Of a stretch of 5,584 nt of DNA, positions 1-5,584 are shown in pieces; positions within the stretch are counted from its first letter, which is position 1, and each line of letters begins with the position of its first letter. A model generated the notes under the pieces. The model was not told where the DNA came from. It searched no databases and saw nothing but the letters and a program-made list of their open reading frames with translations. The DNA is from an uncultured Rhodospirillales bacterium (lineage in GTDB: Bacteria > Pseudomonadota > Alphaproteobacteria > ATCC43930 > CGMCC-115725): contig CAIUCF010000082.1 in NCBI GenBank assembly GCA_903897565.1, positions 1-5,584 of the forward strand, written 5' to 3'. The position numbers and the translations under genes were made by a program.

Positions 1-323
1 GTCCTAATCGCACGGCGATCTCGTCACCATCCCCGCGGCACTTCGGGACGCGAGATCAGCAAGTCCGGAACAATCTCGGGCTCCCGCTCGTCGACGCCCG
101 CGGCGAGAAGTGCTTCGACTGTTCCGGGACGGCGTCTGAATCCTGGACCGGTGCGGGCGAAACCAGAGCATTATCGGTCGATCGATACCCGTCACCAGAA
201 GCTACCGTGGCGTTCCTATCGCGCTCCGCATTTCTACAACCATCGCTGCGGTATCGAGTCTGTCTCCCAAACCGATCGAGGTAATCCGTCGCCTGTGACG
301 TAACTATCAGGCATTCCTTTCGT
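1..323. other. region downstream of asd without a convincing intact gene
   Basis: Open frames occur here on both strands, including plus frame 1 from 1 to 303 and a minus frame from 56 to 343. Their translations are rich in Arg and Ser and look like chance frames, except for the possible remnant at 24-170. Downstream of the asd stop there is a weak inverted repeat, GCCTG (291-295) with CAGGC (308-312), with no T-run after it on the asd strand. I therefore do not call a terminator. No RNA gene was seen. Confidence 0.5.
24..170 (-). pseudogene. possible 3' remnant of an unidentified gene
   Basis: I do not recognise this stretch. On the minus strand a 48-codon open frame runs from just inside a TAA (171-173) to a TGA at 24-26. 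Its last 31 codons have the composition of real genes in this window: G is frequent in the first codon position and G or C in the third. They translate to a plausible C-terminus that begins VEALLAAG and ends EVPRGW. The frame has no usable start codon. The codons before the good part are arginine/glycine-rich and unconvincing. A neighbouring minus frame is open from 343 and could join it by a frameshift near 120. It may be the decayed end of a gene or may be chance in GC-rich DNA. It lies downstream of asd on the same strand. Confidence 0.2.
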
Positions 324-1331
<1,008 letters not shown>

Positions 1332-1337
1332 CGAAAA

Positions 1338-1343
1338 TTCCTC
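1338..1343 (-). promoter_or_regulatory. ribosome binding site of asd
   Basis: Read on the minus strand this is GAGGAA, six bases before the asd ATG (1329-1331). The match and spacing are good and support that start codon. Confidence 0.75.
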
Positions 1344-1367
1344 GAGTTCAGATCAAAACTGCTGCCT

Positions 1368-1395
1368 TACCTAAGGATATGGGCGCTCAAGTCAA
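1368..1395 (-). promoter_or_regulatory. candidate sigma-70 type promoter of asd
   Basis: On the minus strand a -35-like TTGACT (1390-1395) is followed after 16 bases by TAGGTA (1368-1373). The -35 match is strong and the -10 match is poor. Initiation would fall near 1361, giving a leader of about 30 bases that contains the GAGGAA site. A small inverted repeat, CCTTA-CC-TAAGG (1365-1376), overlaps the -10 region. This assignment rests on pattern and position only. Confidence 0.35.
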
Positions 1396-1469
1396 TCAGT
1401 GTATGGGGATACGCGCTATGCTTTGAGGCGATCTGCCCGCTGCCGCGCTCGTTCGATCACACCCTCAGA

Positions 1470-1576
1470 TCATCATCCCGGCGAATGCCGGGACCCAGCG
1501 AGGATCCTGGTTTCCGTCAATGCCGACTGATGCCTGTCGGCTGAAGCATCGATTGCGGCTTTGGCCGGAATGACGA
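1470..1576. repeat. interspersed palindromic repeat (REP/MITE-like), 107 bp
   Basis: The element is bounded by imperfect terminal inverted repeats. TCATCATCCCGGC (1470-1482) matches the reverse complement of 1564-1576 at 11 of 13 positions. Inside are two perfect hairpins: TCCCGGC-gaat-GCCGGGA (1476-1493) and GCCGAC-8 nt-GTCGGC (1522-1541). Read on the minus strand, the 1476-1493 end would translate to VPAFAGM. That is the signature of a repeat family scattered between genes in many alphaproteobacteria and other proteobacteria, often mistaken for small ORFs. No transposase is present, so any mobility would have to be supplied in trans. I see no clear target-site duplication. Copy number cannot be judged from one window. 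Confidence 0.7.
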
Positions 1577-1610
1577 GGAGTGTGGCGGGAGCGATAATGA
1601 CGAATCCGAC

Positions 1611-1700
1611 GGGATTTGCAGTAACAGTACAATGTCTTGTTTCTATTTGTTTCTAACTTTTGTGGTATCACTGTAATTATCGGAAAATATTTGCAATTTT
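1611..1700. promoter_or_regulatory. AT-rich island, probable control region of the glycosyltransferase
   Basis: By my count these 90 bases are about 30% GC (27 of 90), in sharp contrast to the GC-rich flanks. They contain T-runs with two TTGTTT boxes (1637-1642 and 1647-1652), TGTAAT at 1672-1677, and a CAGTAACAGTA near-repeat (1619-1629). No -35/-10 pair with ideal spacing stands out: TTGTTT at 1647 to TGTAAT at 1672 leaves 19 bases. Such a segment upstream of a surface-polysaccharide type gene would suit a promoter, or a site for an AT-preferring nucleoid protein. The function is inferred. Confidence 0.4.
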
Positions 1701-1702
1701 CC
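1682..1702. repeat. 21-bp dyad, possible operator
   Basis: GGAAAAT (1682-1688) and ATTTTCC (1696-1702) form a perfect 7-bp inverted repeat around a 7-base centre (atttgca). It sits at the right edge of the AT-rich island, about 117 bases before the GTG start of the glycosyltransferase. The AT-rich arms and even spacing would suit a dimeric regulator better than a stable RNA hairpin. It is not followed by a T-run, so it is not a clear terminator. The binding protein is unknown. Confidence 0.35.
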
Positions 1703-1818
1703 CTCCATCGCGCGGATGTTCTTCTACGAAATCTCGTATGTACTCGCAAGTGATGCTGGATGCGGGGGGCGAGGTTGGGGCTGAAGCCTAAGGTGCCATT
1801 GCGGCACGAGACACGACC

Positions 1819-3171
1819 GTGACCTTGTCGATGATCCGTCCCTCGGGCGAGCGGACGGCGCGGCAGGCGCCGTTCGGTGTCGCGGTGGTGTTGCCGAGCC
1901 TATTGCGTTCCGACCTGACCCGCGCAGTGCGCTCCGTTTTTGCCCAGGATTTCGGCGATCGCGTGCAGATCCTTGTCGGCGTCGATGTGCCGCTCGGCGA
2001 TCCGGAGCAGCTTGAGGGGCTCGTCCAGGAATGCCCGTCGCACATCGCCCTGGACGTGTTTGATCCGGGTTACTCCACCTCCGTCCGCCATGGCGGCGTC
2101 CACGAGAACCGGGTGAGCGGCAGCCTCCGCACCATCCTGACCTTCGCCGCCAATAGTCGCTACGTCGCGTATCTCGACGACGACAACTGGTGGGCGCCCA
2201 ACCATCTGTCGAGCTTGCGGACCGCCATCGACGGCGCCGATTGGAGCTGGTCGAAGCGCTGGTTCGTCGGGCCGGGGGAGCGAGAGCCGATCTGCGTCGA
2301 TGAATGGGAATCGGTCGGACTCGACGCCGGCGTGTTCCGCGAGAGGTTCGGTGGCTTCGTCGACCCGTCGAGTCTGATGATCGACAAGCTGCGCTGCCGC
2401 GAGGCCGTGCCCGCCTGGGCCAATACCGCGTTTTCGGACGGTCGGGGCTCCGACCGGCTGGTGTTCGACGTGCTCGCCAAGAATTACCGCCCGCAGGGGA
2501 CGGGACTCGCTACCAGCTATTACACGATCAATCCCGACGATATTCTCCATGTCGCCCGCTTGCGCTGGTTCCGCCAGAAGGGGTTGCAGCTGTCAGCGAA
2601 GATCGTCGGATCCGACGTCACGATCGCCGCGATCGTCGGCGCTGGAGGCGAGATGGCGGCGACGCCAGCACCGCCACCCGCCTTGGATGACGGTAGAGAC
2701 CCCGTCTTCCGCGAACTCTTGAGCGCGCTGAAGCCGCGGGATGCTCTGGTCGTGGGCGATCCGGAAGGCGAGGTTGCGATCCACTTGGTCGAGGCGCTGC
2801 GCAAAGCCGGCTCGGCCGCGCCGGTTCTGGCCATCGCACCGATCGGCGCTCGCGCCTACGAGAGAATTGAAGAGCGTTTCGCGGCCGCCGGCCTGGCCGG
2901 AGCCTTGTGGCTGATGCCGCGGGCGAAGAACGTTGACGATCTGCTTGAGCAGGCTGCGACGACGGACCTTTTGCGCCTCGGCCCCGCCGTTGTCGGGGCG
3001 GCCGAACTGGCGCGCCTCTGGCCCCTGCTGCGGCCGGGTGGGCTGATGATCGGGCCGGGGCAGGGCAACAAGGTGATCGAGCGCTTCGCCCGCGCTCGCG
3101 GCGGCGATCTCGCCCGGATGCGGCTGTCTCAGCTCGGGGCGTGCTGGATCATCGAGAAGGGGGCGGGCTAG
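1819..3171 (+). CDS. family 2 type glycosyltransferase with a C-terminal degenerate methyltransferase-like domain
   Basis: The N-terminal part (about residues 19-255 of 450) resembles a GT-A fold, family 2 glycosyltransferase. It has a first strand VAVVLPSLLR (21-30), then the metal/nucleotide-sugar motif YLDDDNWW (118-125, Asp120-122), and then VDPSSLMIDK (181-190) and SDRLVFDVLAKN (211-222), which fit the acceptor-side region. Its donor and acceptor sugars cannot be read; surface polysaccharide or protein glycosylation is likely. After an Ala/Pro linker (about 280-288), residues 293-447 look like a class I methyltransferase fold: ALVVGDPEGE (309-318), VLAIAP (336-341), DLLRLG (383-388) and LLRPGGLMIG (403-412). 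The usual acidic and HIDGDH-like residues are missing, so activity there is doubtful. No signal peptide or membrane segment is visible, so a cytoplasmic location is likely. The start is uncertain: GTG 1819, with a weak GAG at 1808-1810, or ATG 1831. TAA at 1789-1791 closes the frame upstream. The gene converges with the helicase. Confidence 0.85.
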   Translation: MTLSMIRPSGERTARQAPFGVAVVLPSLLRSDLTRAVRSVFAQDFGDRVQILVGVDVPLGDPEQLEGLVQECPSHIALDVFDPGYSTSVRHGGVHENRVSGSLRTILTFAANSRYVAYLDDDNWWAPNHLSSLRTAIDGADWSWSKRWFVGPGEREPICVDEWESVGLDAGVFRERFGGFVDPSSLMIDKLRCREAVPAWANTAFSDGRGSDRLVFDVLAKNYRPQGTGLATSYYTINPDDILHVARLRWFRQKGLQLSAKIVGSDVTIAAIVGAGGEMAATPAPPPALDDGRDPVFRELLSALKPRDALVVGDPEGEVAIHLVEALRKAGSAAPVLAIAPIGARAYERIEERFAAAGLAGALWLMPRAKNVDDLLEQAATTDLLRLGPAVVGAAELARLWPLLRPGGLMIGPGQGNKVIERFARARGGDLARMRLSQLGACWIIEKGAG

Positions 3172-3180
3172 CCGCCCCCT
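3158..3180. terminator. GC-rich hairpin over the glycosyltransferase stop codon
   Basis: AGGGGGCGG (3158-3166) and CCGCCCCCT (3172-3180) form a perfect 9-bp stem. The 5-base loop GCTAG contains the TAG stop (3169-3171). Neither strand has a T-run next to it, so it is not a textbook intrinsic terminator. Its place between convergent genes suggests a 3'-end structure that stops or stabilises transcripts from either side. Confidence 0.45.
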
Positions 3181-3185
3181 CGAAG

Positions 3186-3207
3186 CACAAGGTCAGGGCG
3201 CCTTGTG
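3186..3207. terminator. second convergent hairpin, over the helicase stop codon
   Basis: CACAAGG (3186-3192) and CCTTGTG (3201-3207) form a perfect 7-bp stem with an 8-base loop. The loop includes the helicase stop codon (TGA on the minus strand, 3193-3195). An outer AAG/CTT pairing could extend it with a bulge. No T-run follows on the minus strand. Together with the neighbouring hairpin it may end or protect the helicase transcript. Confidence 0.35.
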
Positions 3208-5004
3208 GGGCTTGCCCTTGAAGGGCGGCTTGTCCTTCGTATACGCGGGCTTGTCCTTGCCATAGGGCGGCTTGCCGCCAGGGGCATAGGCCGGTTTGCC
3301 ACCGGGACGCGGTGCGTCGGGGCGATAGGGCGGCTTGCGGTCGGCCTGGAACGCCGGTCGATCGGCGCCGGCCGGCTCGATCTTGATTTCCTCGGGCGGC
3401 AGCTGCGCCAGCGCCGCCTTAAAGCGCGTCGCGGCCTCCTGCGTGATCTCGAACTTGGTCTCGCGATCGAAGATCCGGATCGAGCCGATATCCTTCTTCG
3501 TGATATGACCGAGGCGGCAGATCAGCGGGATCAGCCATTTCGGGTCGGCGTTCTTCTGCCGGCCGACGCCCATGCGGAACCACGCCATCGGCCCGCCCGG
3601 GGGCACGAATTTCTCGCCTGTCGGGGCCGGCGCGCCATCGCGCGGCTTGAAGGATTTGCGCTCGGGCGCCTGGTTGCGCATCGCGGGGGCGACGACACCG
3701 TCGAACAGGTCCTCCGGCGCCGGCAGGCGGGCGCGATGGACGCGGATCAGCGCGGCGGCGATCTCCTCGGCCGTGCGGCCGGCGAGCAGGGCCTTGGCGA
3801 GCGCCTGATCTTCCTCGGCGACCGGCTCGGTCAGGATCGGATCGTTGAGCAGGCGCTCCTGGTCGCGAGCGCGGATCGCTTCCGAGGTCGGCGGCGCGCT
3901 CCAGGTTGCGACGATGTTAGCCGAGGACAGCAGGCGCTCGGCGACGCGGCGCTTGGTGTAGGGCGCGAGCAGCACGCAGATGCCCTTGCGGCCGGCGCGG
4001 CCGGTGCGGCCGCTGCGGTGGAGGAGCGCTGCGCGGTTGATCGGCAGGTCGGCGTGAATGACGAGGCCGAGATCGGGCAGATCGAGACCGCGGGCGGCGA
4101 CGTCGGTGGCAACGCAGACCCGGGCCCGGCCGTCGCGCAGCGCCTGCAGTGCGGTGGTGCGGTCGTGCTGGCTCAACTCGCCCGACAGCGCCACGACGGC
4201 GAAGCCGCGCTCCAGCAGGCTGCTGTGGAGATGGCGGACGCCTTCACGGGTGGAACAGAACACCAGGGTCGCGCGCACCTCGAAGAAGCGCAGCACGTTG
4301 ACGACGGCGTGTTCGATCTCATTGGGCGCGATGTTGTAGGCGCGGTATTCGATATCGCCATGCGGCTCGTTGCGGTCGATCGTGTCGATGCGCACGGCGT
4401 CGCGCTGGAACGAGCGGGCGAGTTGGGCGATTTCCTTGGCGATTGTCGCCGAGAACAACAGGGTCCGGCGCTCGCGCGGCGTGGTTTCGAGAATGAATTC
4501 AAGGTCTTCGCGGAAGCCGAGATCGAGCATCTCGTCGGCCTCGTCAAGAACGACGACCTGGAGCTTCGCGGTCTCGAGATGACCGCGCTCGAGATGATCG
4601 CGCAGGCGGCCCGGCGTGCCGACGACGATGTGGCAGCCGGCGGCCAGCGCCCGCTGCTCGCGCCGCGCGTCCATGCCGCCGACGCAGGAGACGACCTGCG
4701 CGCCGGCCTCGGCATAGAGCCATTCGAGTTCGCGATGGACCTGGAGCGCCAATTCACGGGTTGGCGCGATGATCAGCGCCTTGGGTTCGGCGCCGCGCTC
4801 GAAGCGATCGGCGTCGCCGAGCAGGGTCTTGGCCATGGCCAGACCATAGGCCACCGTCTTGCCGGAGCCGGTCTGTGCCGAGACGAGCAAATCGCGCTCG
4901 CCGGTGGTTTCCTGCAGCACCGCGGCCTGCACCGGGGTCGGTTCGAGATAGGCACGAGCGGTCAGGGCACGCTCAAGCGCAGGGTGGGTCGCGGGGAAGG
5001 GCAT
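3193..5004 (-). CDS. DEAD-box ATP-dependent RNA helicase with DbpA-type RNA-binding domain
   Basis: This cytoplasmic enzyme would use ATP to unwind or remodel RNA duplexes, as DeaD/CsdA and DbpA relatives do in ribosome assembly, cold adaptation and mRNA turnover. Numbered from ATG 5004 (603 aa), the motifs run in order. They are a Q-motif region PTPVQ (Gln26), motif I AQTGSGKT (43-50), PTRELALQ (81-88), TPGR (130-133), DEAD (154-157), SAT (185-187), LVFCSTR (247-253), ARGLDLP (304-310) and HRSGRTGRAGRKG (329-341). Residues about 475-533, from FRMGVGRQ to FEITQEAATRF, match the DbpA RNA-binding domain. The last 55 residues are a basic repeat-rich tail. A TTG at 5013 would add three residues; neither start has a strong ribosome binding site, and GAGAA sits very close to the ATG. 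I would name it DeaD-like, but DeaD, DbpA and RhlE subtypes are not separable here. Confidence 0.95.
   Translation of the reverse strand: MPFPATHPALERALTARAYLEPTPVQAAVLQETTGERDLLVSAQTGSGKTVAYGLAMAKTLLGDADRFERGAEPKALIIAPTRELALQVHRELEWLYAEAGAQVVSCVGGMDARREQRALAAGCHIVVGTPGRLRDHLERGHLETAKLQVVVLDEADEMLDLGFREDLEFILETTPRERRTLLFSATIAKEIAQLARSFQRDAVRIDTIDRNEPHGDIEYRAYNIAPNEIEHAVVNVLRFFEVRATLVFCSTREGVRHLHSSLLERGFAVVALSGELSQHDRTTALQALRDGRARVCVATDVAARGLDLPDLGLVIHADLPINRAALLHRSGRTGRAGRKGICVLLAPYTKRRVAERLLSSANIVATWSAPPTSEAIRARDQERLLNDPILTEPVAEEDQALAKALLAGRTAEEIAAALIRVHRARLPAPEDLFDGVVAPAMRNQAPERKSFKPRDGAPAPTGEKFVPPGGPMAWFRMGVGRQKNADPKWLIPLICRLGHITKKDIGSIRIFDRETKFEITQEAATRFKAALAQLPPEEIKIEPAGADRPAFQADRKPPYRPDAPRPGGKPAYAPGGKPPYGKDKPAYTKDKPPFKGKPHKAP
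3199..3360 (-). repeat. degenerate repeats encoding the Lys-Pro-Pro-Tyr tail of the helicase
   Basis: The helicase C-terminus carries six related units: RKPPY, GKPAY, GKPPY, DKPAY, DKPPF and GKPHK. At DNA level short units recur, for example GGCTTGTCCTT twice between 3227 and 3258. Basic, disordered tails of this kind are common in DEAD-box helicases and help hold RNA. Such repeats can expand or shrink by slippage. Confidence 0.7.
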
Positions 5005-5050
5005 CGTTCTCAATCTGTCAGGGCCGGCAATCGGACCCCGAGGCTTATAG

Positions 5051-5068
5051 GCTTCGCAGCTGCGAAGC
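5051..5068. repeat. perfect 18-bp palindrome between the SPOR and helicase genes
   Basis: GCTTCGCAGCTGCGAAGC equals its own reverse complement over all 18 bases. It lies 47 bases before the helicase ATG and 51 bases after the SPOR stop codon. It could be an operator for a dimeric regulator of the helicase, or a 7-bp stem with an AGCT loop ending the SPOR transcript. On the minus strand it is followed by CTATAAG, not a T-run, so an intrinsic terminator is not well supported. Confidence 0.5.
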
Positions 5069-5092
5069 GCAAATCCGCTGACGCTTTCGAGG

Positions 5093-5110
5093 CCGGGCTA
5101 AAACCGGGCT
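5093..5110. repeat. short direct repeat CCGGGCT-aaaa-CCGGGCT
   Basis: Two identical 7-base units (5093-5099 and 5104-5110) are separated by AAAA, ten bases beyond the SPOR stop codon. The 11-base period is about one helical turn, so both copies would face the same side of the DNA. Chance is also possible at this length. Confidence 0.3.
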
Positions 5111-5119
5111 CTGGGATGG

Positions 5120-5584
5120 TTAGGGCGCGGGTCTCGTCGCAATGTCGCGGACGACGAGACAATCGAGCTGATGTTTCGCGAGCTGCGCGCACAGCGCGTT
5201 GGCGGCGGCGCGGTCGGCCAAGGGCCCGGCCTTGAGGCGGTACATGATCCCCTTCGGCCCCAAATCGGCCGAGGTCACGATCGGCGACAGGCCGTCGAGC
5301 AGGTCACCATGCGCCTGGCGCTGCGTGGACCAGTAGTCGCGCGCGGCAGCCTCCGAGGAGCGGGAGGCGAGCTGGACGTAGTAAGGCGCGCCGTGCGCCG
5401 GCTTTGCTGGCGGAGACGGCTTGGCCGGGGTCGGGATAGGCCGCGGCGTAACCGTGACGGGAGCAGGGGTCGGCTTCTTCCGCATAACGGGTGGCGGTGC
5501 GGGTTTCCTGGCAACAGCTACCGTCTCCGCCTCATAGGATGGCGTCGGTGCTCCCGCGCCGGCCTCGTTGCGGACGACCATGCA
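5120..5584 (-). CDS. SPOR-domain protein, C-terminal part (N-terminus beyond the window)
   Basis: About 153 residues are visible. A proline/lysine-rich linker (about residues 28-65, many PTPAP and PAKP units) leads to a SPOR domain (about 66-146). That domain begins YYVQLASRSSEAAARDYW and includes YRLKAGPLADRAAANALCAQL. SPOR domains bind peptidoglycan glycan strands stripped of stem peptides, usually in the periplasm at division sites. The frame is open to the window edge. A Met codon at 5579-5581 exists, but no signal peptide or membrane anchor follows it, so the gene very likely begins further right. The missing part could be a membrane anchor, a D-Ala-D-Ala carboxypeptidase, an RlpA-like lytic transglycosylase or another envelope enzyme; the sequence here does not decide. 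Two cysteines (131 and 141) lie late in the domain. The helicase gene follows 115 bases downstream on the same strand. Confidence 0.85.
   Translation of the reverse strand, partial: CMVVRNEAGAGAPTPSYEAETVAVARKPAPPPVMRKKPTPAPVTVTPRPIPTPAKPSPPAKPAHGAPYYVQLASRSSEAAARDYWSTQRQAHGDLLDGLSPIVTSADLGPKGIMYRLKAGPLADRAAANALCAQLAKHQLDCLVVRDIATRPAP

Larger units (their letters stand above)
1332..1818. other. 487-base intergenic region between divergent asd and glycosyltransferase genes
   Basis: The region separates two divergently transcribed genes. From the left it holds the asd leader and candidate promoter, the interspersed repeat, the AT-rich island, a 21-bp dyad, and a GC-rich leader to the glycosyltransferase. 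A minus-strand open frame at 1465-1749 crosses the repeat and the AT-rich island and is not credible as a gene. A small inverted repeat, TACGA-aatc-TCGTA, lies at 1725-1738. Confidence 0.8.

Noticed and set aside
291..312. GCCTG/CAGGC inverted repeat as an asd terminator
   Set aside because: The stem is only 5 bp with a 12-base loop, and no T-run follows it on the asd strand.
1470..1576. CRISPR array or insertion sequence
   Set aside because: There are no evenly spaced identical direct repeats and no transposase frame. Terminal and internal inverted repeats explain the structure better.
1465..1749. 94-codon minus-strand frame in the intergenic region
   Set aside because: It reads across the interspersed repeat and the AT-rich island. 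Its C-terminal peptide is the known false product of that repeat family, and no ribosome binding site or family match was seen.
1900..2550. 216-codon minus-strand frame inside the glycosyltransferase gene
   Set aside because: It is a shadow of the plus-strand gene, which has conserved motifs and a sensible protein composition.
3205..5235. 676-codon plus-strand open frame opposite the helicase gene
   Set aside because: It is antisense to a gene with every DEAD-box motif. The translation is Arg/Gly/Ala-rich with no recognisable domain, as expected from the complement of a GC-rich gene. It also runs on into the SPOR gene.

Overview
The window is GC-rich DNA. Its proteins look alphaproteobacterial: aspartate-semialdehyde dehydrogenase, a DEAD-box helicase with a DbpA-type tail, and a SPOR protein. 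An interspersed palindromic repeat of a kind common in that class is also present. The order Hyphomicrobiales (Rhizobiales) is my best guess, an inference from protein style and base composition; genus cannot be read from the sequence. No tRNA, rRNA, CRISPR array, insertion sequence or phage gene was seen.

Layout from left to right. Positions 1-323 contain no convincing intact gene; a short minus-strand stretch with coding-like codons may be a gene remnant. asd (324-1331, minus) encodes the second enzyme of the aspartate pathway, which leads to lysine/diaminopimelate, methionine and threonine. It has a good ribosome binding site and a plausible promoter. A 487-base gap (1332-1818) follows. 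It holds the asd promoter region, a 107-bp interspersed repeat with imperfect terminal inverted repeats (1470-1576), and a strikingly AT-rich island (about 30% GC over 1611-1700) next to a 21-bp dyad. The island is probably the control region of the next gene.

A two-domain protein follows (1819-3171, plus): an N-terminal GT-A family 2 type glycosyltransferase and a C-terminal Rossmann-like domain resembling a class I methyltransferase with eroded cofactor and active-site motifs. It converges on a DEAD-box RNA helicase (3193-5004, minus), with only 21 bases between the stop codons. Each stop codon lies in the loop of its own inverted repeat. Upstream of the helicase a 115-base gap carries a perfect 18-bp palindrome. 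The window ends inside a minus-strand gene for a SPOR-domain envelope protein whose N-terminus lies beyond the edge.

The genes do not form one pathway. asd (diaminopimelate for peptidoglycan), the glycosyltransferase (probably surface polysaccharide) and the SPOR protein (peptidoglycan binding) all touch the envelope, but they are separately arranged and this is weak evidence of a link. I see no strong case for a new multi-gene system. The most unusual items are the glycosyltransferase fused to a degenerate methyltransferase-like domain, the paired convergent hairpins, the AT-rich island with its dyad, and the 18-bp palindrome.
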